Source of the DNA: Flavobacteriales bacterium
GTDB taxonomy: Bacteria; Bacteroidota; Bacteroidia; Flavobacteriales; Weeksellaceae
NCBI GenBank assembly: GCA_002747105.1
Contig: PDSY01000014.1
Coordinates: forward strand, 1 to 64,000
Reading direction: 5' to 3'
Length of the DNA: 64,000 nt
Both the position numbers and the translations under genes were made by a program. Under the pieces are notes generated by a model. It ran no database searches and was not told where the DNA came from. It was given only the letters and a program-made list of their open reading frames with translations. Below, piece by piece: positions 53,158 through 61,853 of the stretch; positions within the stretch are counted from its first letter, which is position 1, and each line of letters begins with the position of its first letter.

Positions 53158-53651
53158 TATTTTTGCTGCTCGTTAATTTTTTGGTTTTCTTTATTGTTTT
53201 TAATCACTCTATTTAGAGAAGTTTTTAAATCTTTTATTTCTTTTTTGGTAAGATAGGAAACATCATACTTTAAACGAATTTCCCCTTTCTTTTTACTACT
53301 GATAATCATGTATAGATTCTTGGAAAATAAAATATTTGTAAAATAAAACTCCATGAGTTTATACTTGGGAAATTCGTCTCTCAAGTCCTTACTCATAAAA
53401 GGCATAACACTTCTATTGGTTATATTTAGTACCTCTCCATCACTATCATATTCAAAGATTTGTCTTCCTCTTTTCAAAAAAAGAAAAACCAAAATAAATG
53501 GAATACCTAATAAGAAATAATCTTTCCAACCTAATCGTTCCAAAAGGAAAAAGTCAATTAAAAAAAAGCCTACTCCCAATACCAAAATAAACATTAGGAA
53601 ATTATACAAAAACTGATACCTTACTGTTTTACTTTTATTACTTAGTCTCAT
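53157..53651 (-). CDS. Two-pass membrane protein inserted between parE and parC, unknown function
   Basis: A 164-residue protein with two membrane segments near residues 12-32 and 40-58 and a basic cytoplasmic part. The latter (IFEYDSDGEVLNITNRSV, FYFTNILFSKNLYMIISSKKKGEIRLKYDVSYLTKKEIKDL) is PH-like in beta pattern. Two bases separate it from parE and it shares one base with parC, so the three genes are certainly read together. I do not know the family. It may only be carried along with the topoisomerase genes. Confidence 0.75.
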   Translation of the reverse strand: MRLSNKSKTVRYQFLYNFLMFILVLGVGFFLIDFFLLERLGWKDYFLLGIPFILVFLFLKRGRQIFEYDSDGEVLNITNRSVMPFMSKDLRDEFPKYKLMEFYFTNILFSKNLYMIISSKKKGEIRLKYDVSYLTKKEIKDLKTSLNRVIKNNKENQKINEQQK

Positions 53652-53653
53652 AT

Positions 53654-55513
53654 TTATTTTTCATCAATATTATTATCTTCTACTACTAAATTTTCAAGGA
53701 TAAAATTTTGCCTTGTCGGTGTATTTTTACCCATATAAAATGTCAACATTTCTTCTATCGACATATCTTTACCTATCACTACTGGTTCCAAATGAATGTC
53801 TTTACCAATAAAGTGCTTAAACTCATCTGGGGAAATTTCCCCTAAACCTTTAAATCGAGTAATTTCAGGATTTTTCCCCAATTCTGCTAATGCTTTTAGC
53901 CTTTCCTCATCAGAATAGCAATACCTTGTTTCTTTTTTATTCCTTACCCTAAACAATGGTGTTTGTAAAATGTACAAATGCCCATTTTTAATTAAATCTG
54001 GGAAAAACTGTAAGAAAAAAGTAATGATTAACAATCGAATGTGCATTCCATCGACATCGGCATCGGTAGCGATAATCACTTGGTTATATCGTAAATCTTC
54101 CAAAGAATCTTCGATATTCAAAGCTGCTTGAAGAAGGTTAAATTCCTCATTTTCATACACCACTCTTTTGGTGAGTCCAAAACTATTCAATGGTTTTCCA
54201 CGAAGCGAAAAAACTGCTTGGGTTTCCACATCTCGAGATTTGGTAATCGACCCCGATGCAGAATCTCCCTCGGTAATGAAAATCTGAGATTCCGACTTTC
54301 GTTCTGCCTTTTGGTCATTATAATGCTGACGACAATCTCTCAATTTTTTATTATGTAAAGATACCTTTTTGGCTCTTTCTTTTGCTAATTTTTGTATTCC
54401 CGACAATTCTTTACGCTCTTTCTCGGAACGAAGTATTTTTTTATGTAAAATCTCTGCCGTTTCCGAATTTTTGTGCAAGAAATTATCCAATTTCTTTTTA
54501 AGGAAGTTTAAAATAAAAGTTCGTACGGTTTCTAAACCTGGTCCCATTTCGTTAGAACCTAATTTGGTTTTGGTTTGAGATTCAAATACAGGCTCTATTA
54601 CCTTAATAGAAACAGCTGCAATAATAGACTTTCGAGTATCCGAAGCATCGAAATTTTTATTAAAAAAATCTCTAATGGTCTTCACATAAGCTTCTCTAAA
54701 AGCGGTTAAGTGCGTTCCTCCCTGTGTGGTATTTTGTCCATTAACAAAGGTGAAATAAGTTTCGGATTGCGACTTATCAGAGTGGGTTAAGGCGATTTCT
54801 ATATCTTCATCTTTTAAATGAATAACAGGATATAAAATATGGCTCTCAATCTCCTCTTCCAATAGGTCTTTTAATCCATTTTCAGAAAAGAATGTTTCTC
54901 CATTAAATATAATTTTCAAACCTGGGTTAAGGTAAGCGTAATTTCTTAACATTCGCTCAATATACTCTCTCCTAAACTTGAAATTGGGGAAAATTTCTAA
55001 ATCAGGAACGAAAGTAATCTCTGTACCATTCCTCTCTGAAGTATCAATTTCTGGAGCATCGTTGGTCTTTTCTCCTCGGCAAAATTCTGCTATTTTCGCT
55101 TTTTTATCACGAACAGATTTCACTTTAAAATATTCGGAAAGGGCATTTACCGCTTTGGTACCAACACCATTCAGTCCTACCGATTTTTTAAAAGCTTTAC
55201 TATCGTACTTTCCTCCTGTGTTCATTTTGGAAACCGCATCTACGACTTTCCCTAAAGGAATTCCACGACCATAATCACGAATACGAACCTTTTTTTCGTC
55301 TAATTTAATTTCAATTCGTTTTCCTGCCTTCATGACAAATTCATCGATAGAATTATCAATGATTTCTTTCATTAAAATATAAATTCCATCATCCGCCGAA
55401 GAACCATCTCCCAACTTACCAATGTACATTCCCGGTCTTTGACGAATATGCTCTTGCCACTCTAGCGTTCGTATGTTATCTTCCGTATATTTTACTGAAT
55501 TGTTCCCCATCAA
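53654..55513 (-). CDS. parE: DNA topoisomerase IV subunit B
   Basis: The ATPase subunit of topoisomerase IV. The GHKL ATPase region has [20 protein letters not shown] and [15 protein letters not shown]. The TOPRIM domain has [16 protein letters not shown] and [13 protein letters not shown] with the metal aspartates, and [13 protein letters not shown] follows. At 619 residues it is the short ParE type, lacking the GyrB insert. It heads the parE-unknown-parC operon. A TACCTTTG -7 box on the minus strand (55550-55557) may be its promoter. Confidence 0.94.
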   Translation of the reverse strand: MMGNNSVKYTEDNIRTLEWQEHIRQRPGMYIGKLGDGSSADDGIYILMKEIIDNSIDEFVMKAGKRIEIKLDEKKVRIRDYGRGIPLGKVVDAVSKMNTGGKYDSKAFKKSVGLNGVGTKAVNALSEYFKVKSVRDKKAKIAEFCRGEKTNDAPEIDTSERNGTEITFVPDLEIFPNFKFRREYIERMLRNYAYLNPGLKIIFNGETFFSENGLKDLLEEEIESHILYPVIHLKDEDIEIALTHSDKSQSETYFTFVNGQNTTQGGTHLTAFREAYVKTIRDFFNKNFDASDTRKSIIAAVSIKVIEPVFESQTKTKLGSNEMGPGLETVRTFILNFLKKKLDNFLHKNSETAEILHKKILRSEKERKELSGIQKLAKERAKKVSLHNKKLRDCRQHYNDQKAERKSESQIFITEGDSASGSITKSRDVETQAVFSLRGKPLNSFGLTKRVVYENEEFNLLQAALNIEDSLEDLRYNQVIIATDADVDGMHIRLLIITFFLQFFPDLIKNGHLYILQTPLFRVRNKKETRYCYSDEERLKALAELGKNPEITRFKGLGEISPDEFKHFIGKDIHLEPVVIGKDMSIEEMLTFYMGKNTPTRQNFILENLVVEDNNIDEK

Positions 55514-55657
55514 TTAATTTCCTTTTTTAATTTAAATCCCAAGACCCACAAAGGTAATTAATTGATTCGAGAAAAAAAAATTGCGTTGAAAGGGGTTTGG
55601 TATACAATAACTTATTGACCTGTTTTACAGCGACTTATTGATTGCGTGTAAATGATT

Positions 55658-56122
55658 TCATAAAACCCTTCTGGCAAAAAGGTATTTTCGTTTCCAATAA
55701 GGGTTATTAAGCGAAGAGACGATGACACCTTTGGAACTGGATGCATGAATAAAAAAGACTTCACCCTTTTTAATATGATGAACCAAACCAACATGAGATA
55801 CTTTTCCGCTTTTGGAAGTAGCAAAAAAGACCAAATCTCCCTTTCTAATATTCCTTTTGTTTATTTTTTTACCCTTTTTTGCCTGTTGGTGAGAAATTCT
55901 TGGAAACGAAATTTGGTGTTGTAAAAAAGATTGATAAATCAGTCCAGAGCAATCCATTCCTCGTTTGGAATGTCCTCCAAATCGATAAGGAGCTCCTTTG
56001 TACTGCTCGGCTGTTCTAACGACTTTATGAATTAAACTGTTTGATTTATAACTACTTGCACTTCTCCTTGTCGAACAGGAAGTCAATAAAATAAGGATAA
56101 ATAATACTGATATTTTTTTCAT
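55658..56122 (-). CDS. NlpC/P60 family cell-wall endopeptidase, lipoprotein
   Basis: A small peptidoglycan hydrolase that cuts within peptide stems. Its signal ends LLTSC with lipid-bearing Cys16. The catalytic Cys58 is in RFGGHSKRGMDCSGLIYQSF; the His is in KVSHVGLVHHI and a third polar residue in EVFFIHASSSKGV. The domain occupies about 37-150. It is followed on the same strand, ten bases upstream, by the M14 gene, whose peptidase activity may also serve the wall. Confidence 0.9.
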   Translation of the reverse strand: MKKISVLFILILLTSCSTRRSASSYKSNSLIHKVVRTAEQYKGAPYRFGGHSKRGMDCSGLIYQSFLQHQISFPRISHQQAKKGKKINKRNIRKGDLVFFATSKSGKVSHVGLVHHIKKGEVFFIHASSSKGVIVSSLNNPYWKRKYLFARRVL

Positions 56123-56132
56123 TGATTTTGTC

Positions 56133-57239
56133 TTATTTGAGTTTAAAGTTCACTTTTTCACCAATTGAAGGGAATTCGGTATATGTGATTTTTTTATTCG
56201 TACCGTCAATTTCTTTCCAACCTTTTTTATGGGATAAATCTCCTATTTCCACAATTTTAGGAATGAACGAAATTTCTTCATCTCCCTTATGAATACACTC
56301 CTCATATTGCACTGCAATATCCAAAACACAAGGGAAATCTGTATTCATCTTAAGGTTTCGATAAATAATGTCGAAATGCGTCTCCTGATTATTCGGAATA
56401 TCAAAATATTGTTCCCAATTTTCCGTACTTCCTTGTAATTCTGCAACCGCCTTTAAGCCGTAATAAAAAGCAATCGCATAGTACTTTCGAGTTTCTTTTC
56501 GTAGATAATCCTCAGGAAAATGTCCACCCTCATATAATATAGTAGGAATGCCCATTTTAGTGAAATTATCACCCGTAGAAAACGGATAAAAATCGTCGTT
56601 ATACCTTGAAATATGCTGAGGAATCATCGGTTTCATCGATTGATAAATTGCCGAAATCACCGCCATTGTTTGCTTTCTAGTTTCTGTAATGGTCTTTTCA
56701 ATATCTTCGGAAGGAGCTAAAAAACAAATCGTTGCAGGGATTTCTCCATCAGTACTAAACACTGATCTCTGCTCATGAAGATTAAAAGCATAATCGTAAT
56801 GCTGATTTTTAACCCAATTTTTCAATAATGAAAATTCCTTACTTGCCTCCTGATGAAAATCTCTATTCATATCCACATCCATGGCATTTCTCCTTTTCCA
56901 AACCTCTGAACCATCAGGGTTGAGCATCAAAATAAAGTCCAAACTTATCCGATTAAAAATAGACTCAAATAATGCTGGATTTTGCTTTTTTATCGCCAAT
57001 AAATCCAATAAAGCATGGGTCGCATTGCTTTCGTTTCCATGCATTTGCGACCAAGCAATCACTTTGAGTTTTCCCTTTCCTAATCGAATTTTATAAATCG
57101 GATTTCCCTTAACAGATGTTCCTATTAAGTCTATTTCCTTGCGATATTCCGACTCTAGATAAGAAAATAATTTTTTCGGCGAAATATAACGATTAGGAAA
57201 ATGCTTGTTACAAAAGTAATACTCTTCAATTTTCAACAT
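56133..57239 (-). CDS. M14 family zinc carboxypeptidase
   Basis: A carboxypeptidase of 368 residues with zinc ligands His67 and Glu70 in SQMHGNES and a His later in FNLHEQRS. NPDGSEVWKRRNAMDVDMNRDF has the substrate-binding residues (NPDG and RR). The catalytic Glu is expected in ILYEGGH. No signal peptide is visible, so it acts in the cytoplasm or is exported by other means. It shares a short intergenic gap with the NlpC/P60 gene, which suggests a common link to muropeptide turnover. Confidence 0.88.
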   Translation of the reverse strand: MLKIEEYYFCNKHFPNRYISPKKLFSYLESEYRKEIDLIGTSVKGNPIYKIRLGKGKLKVIAWSQMHGNESNATHALLDLLAIKKQNPALFESIFNRISLDFILMLNPDGSEVWKRRNAMDVDMNRDFHQEASKEFSLLKNWVKNQHYDYAFNLHEQRSVFSTDGEIPATICFLAPSEDIEKTITETRKQTMAVISAIYQSMKPMIPQHISRYNDDFYPFSTGDNFTKMGIPTILYEGGHFPEDYLRKETRKYYAIAFYYGLKAVAELQGSTENWEQYFDIPNNQETHFDIIYRNLKMNTDFPCVLDIAVQYEECIHKGDEEISFIPKIVEIGDLSHKKGWKEIDGTNKKITYTEFPSIGEKVNFKLK

Positions 57240-57349
57240 TCAGTACTAATTTAATATTGTCAAATTTACGCTTATTTCTTTAAAAAATAAAATTAACTTT
57301 TGTAAATCCGCTAAACACCACCAAAAGTCATTTTGTCTGTTGATATTTT

Positions 57350-57517
57350 TGTGGATTAAATTATTCGTAATTTTAAAATACAATTACATTAAAATCAGGT
57401 TTTTATAAATTTTATCTAAAGTTATAATTTACATTTACTTTAAGTGTGAAAACCGACTAATCCCTTTATTTATGAACAACTAACTTAAACGCTAAAAAGG
57501 CTTGAGATTGTGGATAA
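57350..57517. promoter_or_regulatory. DnaA-box-like sites in a 360-base gene-free region
   Basis: A perfect DnaA box TGTGGATAA (57509-57517; TTATCCACA on the other strand) is accompanied by one-mismatch sites TGTGGATTA (57350-57358) and TTATGAACA (57470-57478). The region between M14 and DUF6122 genes is very AT-rich. It could be a DnaA-bound regulatory site or part of an origin. GC skew cannot be judged by eye. Confidence 0.35.
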
Positions 57518-57521
57518 GTCT

Positions 57522-57543
57522 ATTATTTACAAAAGTAAATAAT
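57522..57543. promoter_or_regulatory. Palindromic operator ATTATTTAC-AAAA-GTAAATAAT
   Basis: Perfect 9-bp arms around AAAA. Its core TTTAC-AAAA-GTAAA is the exact reverse complement of the site at 58075-58088 upstream of the XRE regulator. It lies 57 bases before the DUF6122 start codon, upstream of that gene's -7 box. Confidence 0.6.
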
Positions 57544-57555
57544 CTTTTAATGCTA

Positions 57556-57582
57556 TTGATTATTTTTATTTGAGTATTTTTG
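57556..57582 (+). promoter_or_regulatory. Promoter of the DUF6122 gene
   Basis: TTG (57556-57558) is followed after 16 bases by TATTTTTG (57575-57582). The spacing is shorter than the 19-20 seen at other promoters here. The palindrome at 57522-57543 lies just upstream. Confidence 0.45.
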
Positions 57583-57599
57583 TGGTGTATTTTAAAGCT

Positions 57600-57983
57600 A
57601 TGCAGATCTTTATTCATTATTTCTTACACTTCGGTATTCCACTGATATTCGCCCTTATTTTCTACCGAAAAAAGTGGAAAAAAGCCTATTTTATATTGTT
57701 ATTAACAATGCTTATTGACCTTGACCATTTAATGGCTAACCCTATATTTGAAGCAAATAGATGTAGTATTAACTACCATCCTCTTCATACCTATTATGCA
57801 GGTTGTATTTATCTTCTATTAATCTTCTTTAAAAATCCCTTTCGATTGATAGGAATAGGATTATTATGGCATTTATTAACCGATTTAATCGATTGTATGA
57901 TGACTTACTCTACTTGTCCATCCTGTTTACAAAATGCACCAGCTATCGATTTATTAGCATTTATTTACCAATTTTTTAACTAA
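57600..57983 (+). CDS. DUF6122 family membrane protein
   Basis: A 127-residue protein of four membrane segments, starting at MQIFIHYFLH; a longer frame from 57570 is preceded by the promoter box and rejected. Conserved-looking His and Asp residues (FLHFGIP, DLDHL, HPLHTYY, WHLLTDLIDC) resemble the metal-binding pattern of YdjM/DUF457-like membrane hydrolases, so a metal site in the membrane is likely. Function is unknown. The palindrome and the XRE regulator next door suggest shared control. Confidence 0.78.
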   Translation: MQIFIHYFLHFGIPLIFALIFYRKKWKKAYFILLLTMLIDLDHLMANPIFEANRCSINYHPLHTYYAGCIYLLLIFFKNPFRLIGIGLLWHLLTDLIDCMMTYSTCPSCLQNAPAIDLLAFIYQFFN

Positions 57984-58040
57984 TAAAACATTGTATATCA
58001 AGTAATTATAGTATTCATTTACAAATGTTAATATTATCAA

Positions 58041-58102
58041 TTTACATTTGTGTTTTGTAAATGAAAATCTTTTATTTACTTTTGTAAAAAGTGTTTTTAC
58101 AA
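58041..58102 (+). promoter_or_regulatory. Promoter and nested palindromic operators of the XRE regulator
   Basis: TTTG (58054-58057) and TACTTTTG (58077-58084) are 19 bases apart. Overlapping the -7 box is TTTAC-TTTT-GTAAA (58075-58088). Overlapping that, a second perfect palindrome with arms TTGTAAAAA and TTTTTACAA around GTG (58082-58102) reaches the A of the start codon. A TTTAC/GTAAA pair with 11 bases between (58041-58061) covers -33. Binding would block the promoter. Confidence 0.65.
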
Positions 58103-58620
58103 TGGTAAAAGGTATTAATCAAAGAATTTCGACAATTATTGAACATTTTAATTTTAACAATTCCGAATTTGCAGACGAAATTGATGTTCCTCGCTCTTCT
58201 ATTTCTCATCTTATTTCTGGGAGAAACAAAGCATCACTTGATTTTATAATTAAGGTAAAAGCTCGTTTTCCAAAACTGTCTTGGGATTGGCTAATTAACG
58301 GAGAGGGCGAAATGTTTGTCGAAGAAAAACCAAAAGAAAAGGAGGAAGAAAAAGGAACTCCCACCCTACCTGATTTGTTTGCTCATATTGATGATGAAAA
58401 TTTTGGCGTTACAGAAAAAGAAGATACTATCCTTTCTGAAACGCCCTCAGAATTCCCTATAGCTATACAATCACAAGAAGAAACAAAAATAGACGATTCT
58501 CAGCGATTAGAAATCAAGGAAAATGAAAATAACTCACAAACTATTGAAAATCAAGTGAGTAAAATAATAAAAATAGTTTGGTTCTATGATAACGGAAAAT
58601 TTGAAAGCTTTGAACCTTAA
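58102..58620 (+). CDS. XRE-family DNA-binding regulator with acidic tail
   Basis: A 172-residue protein starting MVKGINQRIS; a longer frame from 58048 runs through the promoter and is rejected. The helix-turn-helix is about residues 20-42 (SEFADEIDVPRSSISHLISGRNKASLDFI), with WDWLINGEGEMF after it as in many flavobacterial XRE proteins. An acidic, low-complexity stretch (about 70-150) leads to a hydrophobic end VSKIIKIVWFYDNGKFESFEP, possibly for dimers or ligand. Its promoter holds nested palindromes, consistent with autorepression. Not a phage repressor by context: no phage genes are near. Confidence 0.85.
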   Translation: MVKGINQRISTIIEHFNFNNSEFADEIDVPRSSISHLISGRNKASLDFIIKVKARFPKLSWDWLINGEGEMFVEEKPKEKEEEKGTPTLPDLFAHIDDENFGVTEKEDTILSETPSEFPIAIQSQEETKIDDSQRLEIKENENNSQTIENQVSKIIKIVWFYDNGKFESFEP

Positions 58621-58641
58621 AGATGGAAATCTGCGTGATAT

Positions 58642-59133
58642 TTACTCCTCTATATTCGAAATACTTTTTCGTTGACGAACTTCAATTGCTTTTTTGGCTA
58701 GCATTTTGATAGCATAAGGAGCTAAATAAATCATGGCGTACCCTAAGGCTTTCTTCTTCCAATTTTTGCTCTTAAGGTGTTTTTTCGCCATTCCTGCGAC
58801 AGCAGTAGAAATTCCTAACTGAACGATATCTCCTACTGCCCCTGCATTCATCGCCGAATTGGCAATACCTACAATAGCATCTTTATTGGCAATTTTATTT
58901 TTCAAATTGGACGATAACGACCTTACAATAGCGCCTTTTTTGAGCACCATTTTGGGTTTTCCACTCTTACCTATACTCTCTCCCAAATATTGGTCTGTGA
59001 AACCATTGGTAAGTTGGCTCAAACTTTTGGTAGTATTTTTAAACTTTATAATATCCTCCATTTCAGCGACTTCCTTTTGAAGTTGCTCTTTTTGTAACCT
59101 TAATTCGTCTAAATTTTTATATCGCTTTGCCAT
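58642..59133 (-). CDS. Membrane-associated protein of unknown function (YtxH operon gene 3)
   Basis: A 163-residue protein. An N-terminal coiled coil (LDELRLQKEQLQKEVAEMEDII) is followed by two weakly hydrophobic Gly/Ala-rich stretches (about 85-115 and 128-145) that may associate with the membrane. Rich in Lys. No family recognised. It is the last gene of a three-gene minus-strand cluster after the holin-like protein and YtxH protein, a combination I have often seen in flavobacteria (from memory). A role in envelope stress is inferred from that context only. Confidence 0.75.
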   Translation of the reverse strand: MAKRYKNLDELRLQKEQLQKEVAEMEDIIKFKNTTKSLSQLTNGFTDQYLGESIGKSGKPKMVLKKGAIVRSLSSNLKNKIANKDAIVGIANSAMNAGAVGDIVQLGISTAVAGMAKKHLKSKNWKKKALGYAMIYLAPYAIKMLAKKAIEVRQRKSISNIEE

Positions 59134-59138
59134 AATGA

Positions 59139-59447
59139 CTACTGATTAATAGATTGGATCACTTTATTTGCTATCCCTCTTTGAATTGATTTTTTACTCA
59201 TAAAAACAATGATGAACAATAGTAAATAAACGCCTGCCACAATTAAAAAACCATAGGCATAATTATCTAAATAATTGCCAATCAATAAACTAATACCTAT
59301 ACTCAAAATAATAGTAAAGAATAAACCTAAAAGTGCCAACAATACCAAAACAACGATATTACCCGTTGCCAAAGAAGACTTTTCCGTAGCTTCTAATTTA
59401 AGCAACATCGCCTTTTTGGTGGCATAATTTTTTATTAAATCAACCAT
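59139..59447 (-). CDS. Phage-holin-3_6-like small membrane protein
   Basis: A 102-residue protein starting MVDLIKNYATKKAM. An amphipathic N-terminal helix precedes two membrane segments (about 29-53 and 60-81) and a basic tail. This matches the holin superfamily III type found in non-phage genomes with YtxH proteins; lytic function is not implied. A 13-codon longer frame exists but includes sequence near a hairpin, so the shorter start is preferred. Confidence 0.75.
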   Translation of the reverse strand: MVDLIKNYATKKAMLLKLEATEKSSLATGNIVVLVLLALLGLFFTIILSIGISLLIGNYLDNYAYGFLIVAGVYLLLFIIVFMSKKSIQRGIANKVIQSINQ

Positions 59448-59474
59448 TTTATAAAGATTTATTAGAAAATATAT

Positions 59475-59501
59475 AAAAAGGAACAAAAAATGCTCCTTTT
59501 T
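59475..59501 (-). terminator. Hairpin between ytxH-like and holin-like genes
   Basis: AAAAAGGA and TCCTTTTT pair with an 11-base loop. It lies after the YtxH stop on the minus strand and before the next gene, so it could attenuate downstream expression. T-rich flanks support termination. Confidence 0.55.
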
Positions 59502-59523
59502 ATATTAAATTCGTATGAATATT

Positions 59524-59856
59524 TTATTTTAAGGCATCATATTCTGTATGAATATCCTCCTCCTTTACGAACTCATTTTTTCTGCTTTCATAATTCTTCT
59601 TCACATTATCTACTGCTTCTTTTGCTTTTTCTTTAATAGTAGTAGAAAACTCCTCATACTTATCCATCGCTTTCTCCGTAGCCTCATTTATTTTTTCTTG
59701 GGCTTGTTTTTGCAATTTCTCAGACTCTTTTTTTAGTTTTTTTCTTGTTTTTTTACCTTCATCTGGTGCAAACAAAACTCCTAAAATAGCTCCTGCTGCT
59801 GCTCCTACTACTAGACCTGTTAAAAGGCTTATTCCATTATCTTCTTTTCTTGACAT
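59524..59856 (-). CDS. YtxH-domain envelope-stress protein
   Basis: A 110-residue protein with one Gly/Ala-rich hydrophobic segment (LTGLVVGAAAGAILGVLFAPDEGKKTRKKL, about 12-30) typical of YtxH, including APDEGKKTRKK. The rest is a charged helix (about 35-90). Such proteins are often linked to general stress in Gram-positives; in Bacteroidota their function is unclear. It heads the three-gene cluster with the holin-like protein. Confidence 0.85.
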   Translation of the reverse strand: MSRKEDNGISLLTGLVVGAAAGAILGVLFAPDEGKKTRKKLKKESEKLQKQAQEKINEATEKAMDKYEEFSTTIKEKAKEAVDNVKKNYESRKNEFVKEEDIHTEYDALK

Positions 59857-59950
59857 TTGATATAATTTTAATTGGTTATCTAACCTTAATAAATCAAAAT
59901 CTATACCAATATACTCTGGATAAAAATGAATTTTATCATCAAAAAATAAC

Positions 59951-60619
59951 TTAATTAATATAAGACAGAATCAAATCAATCGTTTCTTGCTTATTGAGCG
60001 AAGAATTATCGATGAGAATGGCATCTTTGGCTTGTTTTAAAGGTGCTATTTCCCTTTCACTATCGATTTTATCACGAGTAATAAGGTTTTCCCTAACTGA
60101 CATTTTGTCAATTTCCACGCCTGATTTTTTCAATTCAAGGTACCTTCTTTGGGTTCTTTCCTCTACATTGGCAGTCATGAAAAACTTATAATTTGCATTC
60201 GGCAGAATGGTCGTTCCTATATCTCGTCCGTCCATTATGACACCACCATTTTGTGCCATTTCTCGCTGTGTATCTAGCAAAAAATCCCTTATTTCTTTTT
60301 GTTGAGCAATCTGACTGACTTGGTCAGAAACCCTCGTTTCTCGAATTTCTTGATCAATATTTTTTCCATTCAGATACAAGCTCAATACTTCGTTTTCTAA
60401 TTTAAAAACTAAATGAATTTGGTCTAAATTAGCAATGAGTTGAGGAATATCAATTTGATTATTTTGGGTATAATTTTCCAATCCAAAAAAAGTAATCCCT
60501 CGATACAAAGCTCCTGTATCAATGTGGATTAAACCTAATCTTTTCGCAATTTCTTTTGAAATAGAACTCTTTCCTGTGGACGAAAAACCATCAATCGCAA
60601 TAACGGGTTTCTTATTCAT
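59951..60619 (-). CDS. cmk: Cytidylate kinase
   Basis: It phosphorylates CMP and dCMP. The P-loop is DGFSSTGKSS near residue 10, with HIDTGALYRGITFFGL, GRDIGTTILPNANYKFFMTA, RTQRRYLE and RDKIDSEREIAPLKQAKDAILIDNS as standard Cmk motifs. At 222 residues it is the bacterial type. It is seven bases after porQ on the same strand; that pairing is common in flavobacteria (from memory), so co-transcription is expected. Confidence 0.95.
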   Translation of the reverse strand: MNKKPVIAIDGFSSTGKSSISKEIAKRLGLIHIDTGALYRGITFFGLENYTQNNQIDIPQLIANLDQIHLVFKLENEVLSLYLNGKNIDQEIRETRVSDQVSQIAQQKEIRDFLLDTQREMAQNGGVIMDGRDIGTTILPNANYKFFMTANVEERTQRRYLELKKSGVEIDKMSVRENLITRDKIDSEREIAPLKQAKDAILIDNSSLNKQETIDLILSYIN

Positions 60620-60626
60620 TTAACCT

Positions 60627-61616
60627 TTATTTTTTATTTCCTGATAAATTAATTCCAATTCCTAACATATTAACATTAGTGGCGTTATGATAACGAGTAT
60701 GGGCATAATTAATCTTAACATTGGCGAACTTTACTCCAAAACCTGCCGAAATTCCTGTAAAATTCCTCTGGTCTGTAATTGATAACTCATTTCCTCTTTT
60801 GGCATTATATCCCAATCGAATATTAAAAGATTTTTTTGGAAATAATTCTACACCAAAGGAAATGTGATCAAATACTTTTCTGGCAAATCCGATTTTTTTA
60901 TTATCCCTATCATATTCCGAAGAAATATTTAATTTCTGAAGGTTATGAGCCGTAACCGTAAGAGCCACAGGAAATTTATCCAAAATACGAGTGTAACCTA
61001 AGTCTATCCTAAAAGGTAATTTTTCTTTTTCCCCGTTATATGAACTCAACTGAAACCCAAAATTTCGCATAGACAACGCCAGTGTTTCATTGCGTTTTTT
61101 ATTATGATAAGTGATGGCAAATTGACTGGTAATAGCAGATGAAGTATAATTATCAATTTTAGAATTGACATAATTTAGTTGGGTTCCCACTGTCCAATCG
61201 TCCTCAAATTGATAAGCATAACCCACTCCTAAACACGCATCTACTGCTTTAAATTCTCCATTTTTAAAACCATCGATATCGGTTCTATCCATTTTTCCGT
61301 AATCCATATATTTGGCATTGATAGACATCAGATGCCCTTGCTTTAAATCTCTTGCATAATTGATGGTTCCATACTTTGTACCAGCAATATAAGATGCCAC
61401 ATCTACGGAAATTTGATTATGCATTTTGACATTTAAAAGCGATGGATTGACAGCCGAAAAACTAACATCATCGTCTCGTACAGACATTGCATCTCCTCCC
61501 AATGCCGACTGCCTCGCAGAAACAGGTGTATTCAGAAAAGTATAAATACTCGTTCCATCCTGTCCGAAAGACAATACAGATGAAATAGTAAATAAAGAAA
61601 AAATGATCTTTCTCAC
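60627..61616 (-). CDS. porQ: Type IX secretion system protein PorQ
   Basis: An outer-membrane beta-barrel of the FadL-like PorV/PorQ group, part of the T9SS attachment complex. The signal peptide ends LSFGQ. The N-terminus after it (TSIYTFLNTPVSARQSALGGDAMSVRDDDVSFSAVNPSLL) is the PorQ hallmark. Strands alternate through the rest of the 329 residues, ending LGIGINLSGNKK. Its presence with a T9SS cargo gene in this window confirms a type IX system in the organism. cmk follows in the same operon. Confidence 0.92.
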   Translation of the reverse strand: MRKIIFSLFTISSVLSFGQDGTSIYTFLNTPVSARQSALGGDAMSVRDDDVSFSAVNPSLLNVKMHNQISVDVASYIAGTKYGTINYARDLKQGHLMSINAKYMDYGKMDRTDIDGFKNGEFKAVDACLGVGYAYQFEDDWTVGTQLNYVNSKIDNYTSSAITSQFAITYHNKKRNETLALSMRNFGFQLSSYNGEKEKLPFRIDLGYTRILDKFPVALTVTAHNLQKLNISSEYDRDNKKIGFARKVFDHISFGVELFPKKSFNIRLGYNAKRGNELSITDQRNFTGISAGFGVKFANVKINYAHTRYHNATNVNMLGIGINLSGNKK

Positions 61617-61787
61617 AGTAATTATTTTTATAAAATATCAATAAATTTTATCAATATATCTTATTCACTTATTGAACTCTAATCAGCCTTTGTACTGAAA
61701 CGAAAAAACTAACAAGTCCATGATTTGATTAGGCGTAAAAGTACAAAAATTTTGATTAAGCACAAATTCTGACCCTATATCCCAAAA

Positions 61788-61831
61788 TAAAATTGTCCTA
61801 TTGGACTAAAACTTGATCCAATAAGACAATT
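61788..61831 (-). terminator. Terminator of the sigma/anti-sigma operon
   Basis: AATTGTCCTATTGGA and TCCAATAAGACAATT pair in a 15-bp stem (with wobble pairs) around an 11-base loop, followed on the minus strand by a T-rich run, 23 bases after the stop of the outer-membrane protein gene. Confidence 0.8.
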
Positions 61832-61853
61832 AATGAAAAAATCAATACGATGA

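Noticed and set aside
58102..58620. Prophage repressor or toxin-antitoxin antitoxin
   Set aside because: No phage genes and no toxin-like partner; the only neighbours are DUF6122 and the YtxH cluster.
59139..59447. Prophage remnant because of a holin-like gene
   Set aside because: This holin superfamily III type is regularly chromosomal with YtxH, and no other phage gene is present.
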